Assembly (NCBI GenBank): GCA_023055425.1
Contig: JALGPY010000003.1
Location: 65,332,991 to 65,396,990 of the forward strand
Source: Linanthus parryae
Taxonomy: Eukaryota > Streptophyta > Magnoliopsida > Ericales > Polemoniaceae
Length of the DNA: 64,000 bases
Direction of reading: 5' to 3'
Below the pieces are notes generated by a model. It was not told the DNA's origin, searched no databases, and saw only the letters and a list, made by a program, of their open reading frames with translations. The translations under genes and the position numbers were made by a program. This document shows positions 22,601-34,184 of the stretch, piece after piece. The first letter of the stretch is position 1, and every line of letters starts with the position of its first letter.

Positions 22601-23887
22601 CTTAGAGGGGTACAACTTTGGAAACCATCGCACGTTCTCAATACCTGTGGCATAGGGGCTGGCAGTAAACTCTTTCCGTTTGTCGCATATCAAGCTCCAA
22701 ACGCACTTGGTGTTGCTCGCTCCAAACCACCTCGCAGCCCTGCCGCTGTTACGCTCTTCCGTCTCGCCTAGGGGACACCACTTGTCGGGTTTGAGAGCAG
22801 TTGGAGCATAGGATGGCCATCGCTCGAAAACCCACACTGTCAAAAAGGAAATATTGACAAAATTCAGTACATCGAGGCGGCCACGCGACTCTTTCATGGC
22901 TAGAACCAGCTGATCAAGCCTATAGTACAGCGTGCCCAAGACCAAGGGTCCGAGCGCGACTCTCTGGCCAAGGGCGAGCCTCACAGCAAGTGGCAAAACA
23001 TGGTAGAAGACCCCGTCATGTGGGTGACCGTCAATCAAGTACCTCGACAACCAAGCACAGAGAAAAGCACAAAGGGTCAAGTGATAGCCTTTACCCTCTA
23101 CATAATTCTCCGCCTCTGGGTTCTCACTCAGAAGCTTCTTGGTGATGCTGCTGTTCGCATAGTCTCGAAAGAAGTACTGCAACCATTTGTTCCAGGTGTT
23201 CTTCGCAGACGTATCAACCAACTGCCAGTTTGGAAGGGCTTTCGTAGTAGTCCACCGGGTGGAGATTTTCTTTACCTCTGCCAGGCATTCCTCCATCTGC
23301 GTGTACAAGGAAATCTCCGCAGCCGTCCTCAAAGGACTCAAAGGGTCTACCTCACCCATGGGAGAAAGATCGTACATCATATGCACATCCTCGAGTGTGG
23401 GGGCAGCCTCGAACTCAGCAAAGTGGAATGTGTGAGTCGCAGGCGAGTAGCGGGAAAGAAGGTCTAGAAGCATGGACTGGTCCAGCTTCACGGCGGCACC
23501 CTTCATAGCACGAACAGCGAAGTATACGCCGGCTTCATCAAGAGTCGCGGCATGATTGGTCAACACATGGTCAATCCACTCATCCATGTAGTCCAACTTC
23601 TGGACAAAGGCTTGGGTGGAAATTGCGGTGTAGGGGAAGTACCCGTTTTCGATTCCCAATCGAACCACATCCTCGGAGCCAATTAACTCGAGCAAGGCTG
23701 AGTTAACCGGGCGAGTCAGTGTTAGCAGTCCCTCAACTAGGACAGGAGCGGGCATCTTCTTCGCCTTAACCCTCGCATGGTAGAAATCTTTGCCACCTAG
23801 ATAGGGGGCTTTTCGCCACAACGCCTGCGGAAGATCGGGTATCTTTTCGTCTTCCTTGGCGGGTCTGGTTCCTTTTGTCTTAGCCAT
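19611..23887 (-). pseudogene. Antisense five-exon gene with plant mobile domain, inside the Tat element
   Basis: Encoded opposite to gag-pol. Exons by reading GT-AG and phase: 23887-22007, 21928-21451, 21373-20738, 20656-20168 and 20086-19611; the four introns are 78, 77, 81 and 81 bases. Together the exons give 3,960 nt (1,319 codons plus stop). Exon 1 holds a plant mobile domain (aminotransferase-like PMD): YSPATHTFHF, PTLEDVHMMYDL, AFLCAWLSRYL, LPLAVRLALGQRVALGP, TVWVFERW. Exons 2-4 are Ser/Pro- and Glu-rich with a basic stretch; the last exon ends in a Lys/Glu/Gln-rich coiled coil. Lesions: TAG at 22523-22525 and at 22380-22382 in exon 1, and two compensating single-base frame changes in exon 3 (about 21.2 kb and 20.89 kb). 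Host PMD proteins such as MAIN and MAIL1 act in silencing and genome stability; the role here is unknown. Confidence 0.8.
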
Positions 23888-24610
23888 TCCTGCGGAAGAG
23901 CAAGAAAAAGGGGGGAGAAAGGTGCTACACTTCAGTTTGAATTTCGAAATTCAAGATCTATTATGAAAAGAAAGATGAACAGTTTCTGGTATCAATTTCA
24001 GAAATTAGGGGGTTGCATTATCAGTGATTTCAAGATCTCACATCCGAAGCCCTTATTATTGAAGGATTAAAGCAAAAGTGGGTTCAAAGCTCAAAGCTTC
24101 TTCGCAAGTTTCTACAGATTATATGTTCTGGGCTTACAGATTCAACGCAGTTCAAGGCAAACACTGGTATCTTAAATCAAAATTGAACAAGGCCAACCTT
24201 GTTTTCTTGAAGCCTGCTTGGATATGCACAACTGAAGAACACGATTTGCAGTTCTGAACTGGTGATTGATTATCTGAATCTGCTCTCGAAGATTTCCGAG
24301 TACCATTCACTTTAAGAGAAAGAAGTGATGCTTTGCAACAATGGAGGATACAAAGTATTTATCCAAAAACAATGAAGGGTTGCGTCCTTTCAGTAGTCGA
24401 ATCGCAACCGTCACCGTCGAATCGCGCAATCACAGGACAAGCTGACGTCACGCCTAAAACCCTAAAGGTCATACGGCACGACTCTAGGGTTTTTAGGTCA
24501 TAATGACACGCATGGGGGCTGAACTTACCCGTATTTGAACTGGTGCGTGGCGACGACGCGTATGTTGGTTTCCGCGCATGGAAGTCTATACAGCTATGAG
24601 TCTTCACGCG
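23888..24610 (-). promoter_or_regulatory. Leader and presumed promoter region of the antisense gene
   Basis: No coding sequence is supported. Reading the minus strand towards the gene, a TATA-like GGATAAATACTTTG lies at about 24350-24363, some 465 bases before the ATG at 23887; a leader of roughly 430 bases would follow. Lying between the 3' LTR and the gene, it could be independent of the LTR promoter. This is inference from a single motif. Confidence 0.35.
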
Positions 24611-24625
24611 CAGAAAGGGGGCTAA
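24611..24625 (+). other. Polypurine tract of the Tat element
   Basis: CAGAAAGGGGGCTAA directly before the 3' LTR start TGTAGAAAG at 24626. It is the expected site of plus-strand DNA priming. Confidence 0.85.
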
Positions 24626-25251
24626 TGTAGAAAGTGCTTTCTGAGCTGACAGATCTTGGCCACGTGGCAACCATCCAGCACACCATATTGTGCTCCACAC
24701 GCACTGGATCACCAGCCGAGCTGATCCATGTGGGGGCTGCGAGACAGAGCCCTCGCATACCACCGCACGGGACTTGTAGGGACTTAGTGGTTTGGAGGCT
24801 AGAGTAAGCCCTGTCGCGTGCGAGCCAAGCCCGCACGCGACCTTTAGTAACTGTTTTGAGAGATTTATGGCACGAGCTCCATAAACCCGGTCAATCCGGT
24901 CAAACCCGGTCAACCTCGTAACGGTTCCGGTATTCGCGCATAACGTGCTGTAACGGTCCCTATATATGAGGACGAACGTGCCGTTGTGGTTAAGCTAATT
25001 AAGCCGCCATTAATGGGCGCATTAACCACACTACAACGGTCACGTTCCATGCTATATATAGGACGTTAACCTTTCCATACAAAGAAGAACACACTTGCCA
25101 TACGCGGAAGCTCTGCCAAACCTCTGTCTCTCTCTCAGACATTACTACTGCCTTACTCTCTCCCTACACACAACCCCACTCTTCCTGTACGTCCCTGATC
25201 CTATACATACGGTGTACACGGAGGTCTCCCCGCCGGAATCTCTTGTGCACA
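24626..25251 (+). repeat. 3' LTR of the Tat element
   Basis: 626 bp, from TGTAGAAAGTG to CTTGTGCACA. Compared with the 5' LTR I count about eight substitutions and one single-base deletion (roughly 98.6% identity). It is followed by the target duplication CTATG at 25252-25256. Confidence 0.93.
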
Positions 25252-25256
25252 CTATG

Positions 25257-28200
25257 TTACACTAAATAATAAGTTGATTACAAATTTCAGATTTATCTTT
25301 TAAGTTATTCGTCGCGACATATTATTATTATTAGTTGCGTATTACAATTTTATCGTTATGTATTATTATTTTATCTTCCTATATTAGTTTCGTGACGTTT
25401 TTAATAGTTGTCGCGTGTCGAACCATCGTCTCACCCCGCGCTCCAACTACACCTTATAACTCCAATTCTTATGTCACTTTTTCACTTGATTTCATCACTT
25501 TCTCACTCTTTCTCTTTCTCTTTTATCCTGCAACTCCCATCAACTCTTTTCTCCTCCTCCTTACCTCCTTCTCTACCATAACATCTCTTCTCCTTCGGCA
25601 ATAACCCAAACACCAACAACTTCACCAACAACAACCTCCGCATCAACAACCACCTCCGGCATCACAAACCAACAACAACAACAACTCGCCTCCCAACCTC
25701 CGTCTGTACATCTCCATCTCTCTATTTCTCTCTGTTTTGCCGAGAAACAAACCCAACATACCACCACCATTATCCACGTCCAACAACCACCACCTCCTCC
25801 GCCATCATCAACCTCAATCCAGCCATTACCGCCATCTGATCTCTCTCTAACCATCCCTCCAACTCGCTGTCTCACCCTCTATCTCTTTGTATTTGCTGAG
25901 ACAAAACCCAGCAGAAGAACACCCACAACCACCGACTACCAACATCACCGCCAAACACCACCACCTGCGACCCCTCTCCCTCTAAACTCTCTGCCCTCTC
26001 TCTCCCTTTCTCTGAGCTCTCCCGATCACCTAGAACCAGTAGCAGAATCAGCAGCAACCAGCAGCGGCAACATCAACAAGAAGCAGCAGCGGCAACGGCA
26101 AACAAACCCGACGCCGCCACCGCCGCCGCAACTTCCTCTGTTTCTCTCTGTCCCCGTTCGAAGCTACCACCATCTCTCTGTTGAGTCTCAGGCGACTACC
26201 GGAGAAGGACTTAGCAGCTTCACCGTCTCCTCCATTAAAATCGACGATAACTTTTCCGGAATATTGGCCCATCTCAAATCGCCACCGTTTCGACTCGTTT
26301 TCGGCGTGGGTATTCCACCTCCCGATCCAGTTTTAATCGTCAAATTCGATTTCGTTTGTTATCTTGAATTTCAATTTGAATCATGTTGGGTTTGGGTATG
26401 TAGTTGTTTCCCCGATTGTTTATGAATAGGGGGAAGTTGTCTTTTTCATAAACTTTGTGGTAGGTAGTTGTATTTTGAGGAAAATCTTGGGGAAATGCTT
26501 GTAGTTTTCTTTTAATGTTTTATTTAATCTAATTAGTTTAATTTGATTTGTTTAAAATATTATACAATTAAACGTTTGAAATATAAAAAGAATTTATTAT
26601 TTTTTTTATAAATTATGAATGGGATATAATTAAATATTTATGTTCTTTTTTCTTCTTAAAAAATAAGTTAGTGAAAATACGTTTTGGTTGTATAGATGTA
26701 TAATTTTTAAAGAATATAGTTTGAGATATCAAATAAAAGTCAATTTTGTTTGTAATAACTAAATAGTGAGTTTTTTAAATGTTTACAAATTTCGATATTA
26801 TTCATTTTACAAATAATTAGGTATTTTAATTAATATTTTTACTTATTATTTAAGTAAAGTAAATCGTTTGTAAATTAAGTTGTCATTGTGAAATACTAAG
26901 AAATTACTTCTTCAATTAGAAATCGCACTTTTGAAATTATAAGTATTAATTTTAAATTGAAAGTATATTTATTCGTATAATTTCTAAATATCGTAATTAG
27001 AGTATTAAATAGTTTTATATTCTTAAAATTTATTCTCTAAATTCCTAGAATCGTTTAGGGGTTTATAACTATCTTGGGGAAATTTGATTAGAGCTGTCGC
27101 TTGCATATCACATAAGACACGTGCATCGTCATACGTTTGTCGATCGAACTTGCTTGTAATTAGGACTATCTGTGTTTGTTTGTAGAGCCTGTCTTTGAAG
27201 AACCATACGTAGTGTACGAGTGAAGACTTGCTAGCGTATCTTCGGCTCTCATGGTGAGTATTCATGCTTAGCGTTGCGTGCTTATCTTCTTCCGTGGTAA
27301 AATGTGATTTTTATTTCACGTCTCAAAATATACATGTGAGCTTACCTGCTTAGTCTTCCGTGCCTAGCTCTTTCATGTGATACACATGTTTACTTAAACA
27401 TAACTGTCGTACTTCATTCCGAATTTGCAAAACGCACATTTCTTGATTTAAATCCACACTTCACTACTCGTCTTCAAATCGACAAACTTATTGTTCAAAT
27501 GTTACACCGTCAGAATTCATTAATAACGTAAAGTGAAAGAATCGCATGTATCGGAACCAGTCACTTATATCAGGATTAGATTCCTTGGGCTCAGCCCCTA
27601 AAATGGGGACTCCGTGTGCCTCTCGGGTTCAGATTCCTTGGGCTCGGTCCCTAAAATGGGGACTCCGTGTGCCTCTTGGGTTTAGATTCCTTGGGCTAAG
27701 ATCCCTAAAATGGGGACTCCGTGTGCTCCGACTCCTTTCGCCGTAGGCTGGGGTCCAGCATTCTAGTACTACTCTTCTGACTTACAATCTTAAGGGGGTG
27801 TCGACACTTAAGGTCTAGTAGCTGCTTGTATGATGACTAGCGGGACGAATCGTCTATAACGCTTGGCAGAGAGGTTGGGTTATCAGAACCCCCTATACGC
27901 CAGTGTCATCTGTTACGATTTCCCTGGTCTCTCCTGGTCATTGCGAATTTATAATATGACTTGTTTCATTCTACGTTTTGGAACTTCTGAATATCTCGAT
28001 AAAGGAATTGGCTACTCATAATAACTTTCAGTGTGGAAATAGCAACTTTTGAGAACTCTTATAATGGTCTATTCTACTCGTACTTACATTTCTGAAAATA
28101 GTTCAAGTCTTTACTCTAATGTTTATACTTATACTCTGTTACTGTTTAAACTCTTTAAAATACAAAACCCCATAACCTGTCTCAGCCACTCTGTTTTACA

Positions 28201-28566
28201 TGCGAAGTTGTTTATCCACTCAGTTTTTACTGATACTCGAAAAAACTGCGTCCTTGTGTTTCTTTTAATTCCCCGCAGGTTTATGATTAGTTGCTTAGGG
28301 TAACGCGCTGGGATCACGACTTGTTCTCACTTGCAAGCAGTAACGCTTAGTAATTAAATAGAGAGTTCTTTTGTTGTAAAATGTATTTTGTTAGGCTTGG
28401 TGTCCAGTTTGGAACTAGTCACCAATGTTGTAAACTTTTATCGTAATTAATCAGTAGTTGGATGTTTTTTTTCACTTGCTTATCGTTACTACTCCTTGTA
28501 CGAAAGGGTAAAATCCCCTGTACGGAGGGCACCACCCCAGCTCCTCTGGAAATCGGGGGTGTTACA
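25257..28566 (+). repeat. Left LTR of the TR-GAG element, second piece
   Basis: Continues the LTR interrupted at 10237 and ends GGGGGTGTTACA at 28566. It aligns along its whole length with 30890-34184 at roughly 95% identity by eye. It includes a C/A-rich stretch with many CAACAACAAC runs (25600-25850), an AT-rich part (26500-27030) and a threefold repeat (27575-27736). Open frames in it are mirrored in the other LTR but resemble no protein. Confidence 0.88.
27575..27736 (+). repeat. Three tandem units of about 50 bp in the left gypsy LTR
   Basis: Three copies of a unit beginning AGATTCCTTGGGCT and ending GGGGACTCCGTGTGC. The same triplet is at about 33188-33348 in the other LTR, so it predates the insertion. 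Confidence 0.9.
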
Positions 28567-28568
28567 GT

Positions 28569-28580
28569 TGGTATCAGAGC
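28569..28580 (+). other. Primer binding site of the TR-GAG element
   Basis: TGGTATCAGAGC two bases after the LTR end is the standard initiator Met-tRNA primer site of plant LTR elements. Confidence 0.9.
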
Positions 28581-29192
28581 AGTGACATCTAGTAGGACTG
28601 TAGGGAGAAAACGCTTAAAACTAAGATTTTCGAAATTAATTAAAGATAAGCTCGAACTTGAATTTGAAATCGATAGGGCAAGAAAAATTGAAAAGTTAAA
28701 TCAGAATAAGCCGGGGATTATGGGTTATGTCTCTAGTTTTATCCTCGCATTCCTAACTGATATGTGTTACCTGTCTTTATATTTGTTTCGTTTTCAAGCC
28801 CTAGTTCTTGTTACCTGTTCAAAGGACTACTGATTGACTGGGGGTCGATCCCACCCACCCTCATCCTTTGTTTTGAGATTCTATATCCTACATTTGTATC
28901 TTTCTTGCTTACGTGGCTTCATGGTTTTTACCGTCTCTCTGTGATAATGTATGGTCGTGCACTCGCACTTCGATACATATGACCCTACTTGTAAGAGTTC
29001 TAAACTCGGATTTTGTGCATATTAAATTTACTGGTATATCTATCTATGTGATGTCCTCTTGCACGGTTAGAACCGTTTTTGTGTGCATAGTTCATATCGT
29101 ACCAACCTGCATACATCCCCCATCGCGTAATCGATAAACAATCATATAGGGCCTAGGATAGACACTACGCCCGAAGAAACGCATCAATACAA
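28581..29192 (+). other. Leader of the TR-GAG element
   Basis: 612 bases between primer site and gag. No protein is supported; short frames have many stops. Confidence 0.55.
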
Positions 29193-30567
29193 ATGGAAGG
29201 AGCAGAAGCGACAAACCCGTAAGTGGCTCAACTGTTCAATCAGATGGGACAGTTCTTTCAGGCTATGAGCAATCCGAACAACGTCACCGATTCACGGGAA
29301 CCCCACTGGGCTAAGAAGATAGCTCAGAGAAACCCGAAAAAGTTTTATGGAAAGGAGGACCCAGTACTGCTTGAAAACTAGATCAGGGACTTCGATAAAA
29401 TCTTCCATGCAATGGAATGTCCCGAATCCCGCAAGGTCAATGAGGCGGCTTTCTATTTCAAGGACAAGGCCGATAACTGGTGGACAGCTAATCGAGCAAG
29501 GCTCGTAGCTCAGGAAGACTTCAACTGGGAGGCAATGAAGGCTGCCATGAGGACGAACTTCTATCTGGATCATGTCAAAGAACAGAAATACGAGGAATTC
29601 ATCGCGCTAAAGCAAGGGGATAACTTAGTGACGGACTACCATGACAAGTTCGTGGAGTTAGCACGGTTCGCAGATAACACAGTACCAACGGAAGGGCGCA
29701 TGGTTACTCGCTTTATAGCAGGGCTGAAGCATGAAATACAGAGGATCATGCTCACCAGAGGCTATGAAACCTTTTCAGATGCCTATGGAGTAGCAGCGAA
29801 CGTATGGAGAGTCGATCAGGCGCTAACTCAACAGTTGGGTAAAAGGAAGCTGGAAGGTCAAGGAACTAGCGGCTATGGCCAAGGAGGAAGCAACAACCAA
29901 CGAGGGGACAAGCGATTTAGAACTGATAATGGTGGAGAGAATCAGAACCAACAGATGGCGAGGCCTACTCGAAATTGCTACAAGTGTGGTCGCTATCACC
30001 GGGGGATACACTTGCGAAGGTGTAGCCATGTCTTGTAAGTTTTATGGCATCAAAGGTCACCTATCTCCTGACTGTAGGCGGAGGATGGAAGCAGAGAATA
30101 TTCGAGGACATAACTATCGGGAAAATGGACAGAAATGCCAAGGGAATCGGCATAATAAGAATGGGAATAAATTCTGAAAGAACAACAAGAATAGGGGAAA
30201 TCAAATATGCAGTAAAAACAACAATATGAGGAACGACGCCGCTGATCAGCAGGGGAACCACAACGAAAATGGCGACATGAATGGACAGAAAACTAAAAAT
30301 GTGGCTGGAAATGGCAATAACGGCAACCAAAGAGCTCGCAACAACGGAAACGGAAGGAATGCAACTCAAGGAAACAAAGATAGGTCAGGTGGCCGTGTCT
30401 TTCTGATGGACCATATAGAAATGGAAGCGAAAAACAACCGGGTAACAGGTACGCTGCCTATCAATAATCACCCTGCATTTCCCTTCGTATTAGAAACCCA
30501 TCAAGACCTGTATAAACTCTTTCGAGCTTCGAGGACGAAGCTCACTCCTAAGTGGGGGAAGATATAA
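29193..30567 (+). pseudogene. Gag of the TR-GAG element, broken
   Basis: The start is the ATG at 29193 (MEGAEATNP). The gag core (KADNWWTANRARL, FNWEAMKAAMRTNFY, DYHDKFVELARFADN, GRMVTRFIAGL) spans about 29430-29800. A Gly/Gln/Asn-rich basic tail and a first zinc knuckle (CYKCGRYH, near 29978) follow. TAA at 29220 and TAG at about 29379 interrupt the front. A one-base shift near 29995 moves the second zinc knuckle (CKFYGIKGHLSPDC, one Cys replaced by Tyr) to another frame. A Gly/Asn-rich end reaches 30567. No protease, RT or integrase follows before the LTR, so mobility would need a complete relative. Confidence 0.85.
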
Positions 30568-30699
30568 CGACCCTATTTTGTCCGTGCATTCATTTGCCTC
30601 TTAATTGTCTCTTTGCCTAGCTGTGACTTACAATAGACCTCTAAGTCCTAATACCGTGTTCAAGCTTCGAGGACGAAGCTTAATGCAAGGAAGGAAGGA
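30549..30699 (+). other. Duplicated purine-tract and LTR-start signal
   Basis: TTCGAGGACGAAGCT followed by a purine tract and an LTR-like start occurs twice: GTGGGGGAAGA then TATAACGACCC at 30563, and AAGGAAGGAAGGA then TCTAACAACCC at 30700. Either could be the true LTR boundary. The left copy supports the second, with an intact TGTAACAACTCG at 10069. Confidence 0.6.
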
Positions 30700-33600
30700 T
30701 CTAACAACCCGTATTTTAATCTAGGGGTGTTTTAGTAAATTGCCTCAACGTTTAGACTTTCGGAATTGTGACAACGTATTAGTTCAATATTATAATAAGT
30801 GTGATAGCATAGTGATAAATTATTCGTTTGGAATTATTTTTATAAATTTGTTTATTCTTATATTGTTACATTTTTTTAACAATACTATGTTACCTTAAAT
30901 AATAAGTTGATTACAAATTTCAGATTTATCGTTTAAGTTATTCGTCGCGATATATTATTATTATTAGTCGCGTATTACAATTTTATCGTTATGTATTATT
31001 ATTTTATCTTCCTGTATTAGTTTCGGGACGTTTTTAATAGTTGTCGCGTGTCGAACCATCGTCTCACCCCGCGCTCCAACTACACCTTATAACTCCAATG
31101 CTTATGTCACGTTTTCACTTGATTTCATCACTTTCTCCCTCTTTCTCTTTTTCTTTTTCTCCTGCAACTCCCATCAACTCTTTTCTCCTCCTCCTTACCT
31201 TCTTCTCTACCACAACATCTCTTCTCCTTCGGCAATAACCCAAACACCAACAACTTCACCAACAACAACCTCCGCATCAACAACCACCTCCGGCATCACA
31301 AACCAACAACAACAACAACTCGCCTCCAAACCTCCGTCTCTACATCTCCATATCTATATTTCTCTCTGTTTTGCCGAGAAACAAACCCAGCAGACCACCA
31401 CCATTATCGACGTCCAACAACCACCACCTCCTCCGCCATCATCAACCTCAACCCAACCACCACCGCCATCTGATCTCTCTCTCTAACCATCCCTCCAACT
31501 CTCTGTCTCACCCTCTATCTCTTTGTATTTGCTGAGACAAAACCCCAGCAGAAGAACACCCACAACCACCGACTACCAACATCACCGCCAAACACCACCA
31601 CCTGCGACCCCTCTCCCTCTAAACTCTCTGGCCTCTCTCTCCCTTTCTCTGAGCTCTCCCGATCATCTAGAACCAGTAGCAGAATCAGCAGCAACCAGCA
31701 GCGGCAACATCAACAAGAAGCAGCAGTGGCAACGGCAAACAAACTCGCCGCCGCCACCGCCGCCGCAACTTCCTCTGTTTCTCTCCGTCCCCGTTCGAAG
31801 CTACCACCATCTCTCTGTTGAGTCTCAGGCGAGCACCAGAGAAGGACTTAGCAGCTTCACCATCTCCTCCATTAAAATCAACGATAACTTTTCCGGAAAA
31901 TCGGCCCATCTCAAATCGCCACCGTTTCAACTCGTTTTCGGCGTGGGTATTCCACCTCCCCATCCAGTTTTAATCGTCAAATTCAATTTCGTTTGTTATC
32001 TTGAATGTCAATTTGAATCATGTTGGGTTTGGGTATGTGGTTGTTTCTCCGATTGTTTATGAATAAGGGAGAAGTTGTCTTTTTCAGAAACTTTGTGGTA
32101 GGTAGTTTTTATTTTGACGAAAATCTTGGGGAAATGCTTGTAGTTTTCTTTTAATGTTTTATTTAATCTAATTAGTTTAATTTGATTTGTTTAAAATATT
32201 ATACAATTAAACGTTTTAAATATAAATTTTTTTTTATAAGTTATGAATGGGATATAAGTAAATATTTACGTTCTTTTTTCTTCTTGAAAAATAAGTTAGT
32301 GAAAATACGTTTTGGTTGTATAGATGTATAATTTTTAAAGAATATAGTTTGAGATATCAAATAAATGTCAATTTTGTTTGTAGTAACTAAATAGTGAGCT
32401 TTTTAATGTTTACAAATTTCGATATTATTCATTTTACAAATAATTAGGTATTTTAACTAATATTTTTACTTATTATTTAATTAAAGTAAATCGTTTGTAA
32501 ATTAAGTTGTCACTGTGAAATACTAAGAAATTACTTCTTCAATTAGAAATCGCACTTTTGAAATTATAAGTATTACTTTTAAATTGAAAGTATATTTTTT
32601 CGTATAATTTCTAAATATCGTAATTAGAGTATTAAATAGTTTTATATTCTTAAAATTTATTCTCTAATTCCTAGAATCGTTTAGGGGTTTATAACTATCT
32701 TGGGGAAATTTAATTAGAGATGTCGCTTGCATATCACATAGGGCACGTGCATCGTCATACGTTTGTCGATCGAACTTGCTTGTAATTAGGACTATCTGTG
32801 TTTGTTTGTAGAGCATGTCTTTGAAGAACCATACGTAGTGTACGAGTAAAGACTTGCTAGCGTATCTTCGGCTCTCACGGTGAGTATTCATGCTTATCTT
32901 CTTCCTTGTCAAAATGTGATTTTTATTTCACGTCTCAAAATATACATGTGAGCTTACCTGCTTAGTCTTCTGTGCCTAGCTCTTTGATGTGATACACTTG
33001 TTTACTTAAAAATGACTGTCGTACTTCATTCCGAATTTGCAAAACACACATTTCTTGATTTAAATCCACACTTCACTACTCGTCTTCAAATCGAAAAACT
33101 TATTGTTCAAATGTCACACCGTCAGAATTCATTAATAACGTAAAGTGAAAGAATCGCATGTACCGGAACCAGTCACTTATATCAGGTTTAGATTCCTTGG
33201 GCTCAGCCCCTAAAATGGGGACTCCGTGTGCCTCTCAGGTTCAGATTCCTTGGGCTCGGTCCCTAAAATGGGGACTCCGTGTGCCTCTTGGGTTTAGATT
33301 CCTTGGGCTAAGATCCCTAAAATGGGGACTCCGTGTGCTCCGACTCCTTTCGCTGTAGGCTGGGGTCCAGCATTCTAGTACTACTCTTCTGACTTACAAT
33401 CTTAAGGGGGTGTCGACACTTAAGGTCTAGTAGCTGCTTGTATGATGACTAGCGAGACGAATCGTCCATAACGCTTGGCATAGAGGTTGGGTTATCAGAA
33501 CCCCCTATATGCCAGTATCATCTGTTACGATTTCCGTGGTCTCTCCTGGTCATTGCAAATTTATAATATGACTTGTTTCGTTCTACGTTTTGGAACTTCT

Positions 33601-34184
33601 AAATATCTCGATAAAGGAACTGGCTACTCATAATAACTTTCAGTGTGGAAATAGCAACTTTTGAGAAATCTTATAATCGTCCCTTCTACTCGTACTTACA
33701 TTTCTGAAAATAATTCAAGTCGTTACTCTAATGTTTATACTTATACTCTGTTACTGTTTGAACTCTTTAAAATACAAAACCCCGTAACCTGTCTCAGCCA
33801 CTCTGTTTTACATGCGAAGTTGTTTATCCACTCAGTTTTTACTGATACTCGAAAAAACTGCGTCCTTGTGTTTCTTTTAATTCTCCGCAGGTTTATGATT
33901 GGTTGCTTAGGGTAACGCGCTGGGATCACGACTTGTTCTCACTTGCAAGCAGTAACGCTTAGTAATTAACCGGAGAGTTCTTTTGTTGTAAAATGTATTT
34001 TGTTAGGCTTGGTGTCCAGATTGGAACCAGTCACCAATGTTGTAAACTATTATCGTAATTAATCAGTAGTTGGATGTTCGTTTTCACTTGCTTATCGTTA
34101 CTACTCCTTGTACGAAAGGGTAAAATCCCCTGTACGGAGGGCACCACCCGGTCTTCGGCTCCTCTGGAAATCGGGGGTGTTACA
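30563..34184 (+). repeat. Right LTR of the TR-GAG element
   Basis: Ends GGGGGTGTTACA at 34184. It starts at 30563 or, more probably, at 30700: that choice gives 3,485 bp against 3,479 bp for the left LTR without the Tat insert. It carries the threefold repeat at about 33188-33348. At the Tat target the uninterrupted text AATACTATGTTACC is seen near 30880, confirming the insertion site in the left LTR. Confidence 0.87.

Larger units (their letters stand above)
10238..25251 (+). mobile_element. Complete Tat-lineage Ty3/Gypsy retrotransposon with antisense gene
   Basis: A 15,014-bp element with LTRs 10238-10864 and 24626-25251, flanked by the 5-bp duplication CTATG (10233-10237 and 25252-25256). 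The order is LTR, primer site, gag-protease, RT, RNase H, second (archaeal-type) RNase H, integrase, 54-bp tandem repeat, non-coding spacer, antisense spliced gene, purine tract, LTR. The second RNase H and the long 3' region with extra genes are marks of the Tat branch. The two LTRs differ by about eight substitutions and one single-base indel, so insertion was recent. Gag-pol carries several stops and one frame change, so this copy is probably not autonomous. Confidence 0.93.
9943..34184 (+). mobile_element. TR-GAG-type Ty3/Gypsy element (gag only), split by a Tat element
   Basis: Long LTRs flank only about 2 kb of internal DNA. The left LTR is in two pieces (10069-10237 and 25257-28566) separated by the Tat insertion; the right LTR ends at 34184. 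A primer site (28569-28580) and purine tracts (30549-30562 and 30687-30699) are present. The only protein is gag, with no protease, RT or integrase, matching terminal-repeat retrotransposons with a gag domain. The left boundary is lost in the fusion with the CACTA element, so no target duplication can be read. Confidence 0.8.

Noticed and set aside
31523..32062. 179-residue Pro/Ser-rich frame in the right gypsy LTR
   Set aside because: Its counterpart in the left LTR is broken and it resembles no protein; it is LTR sequence rich in CAACAA and CCTCC.
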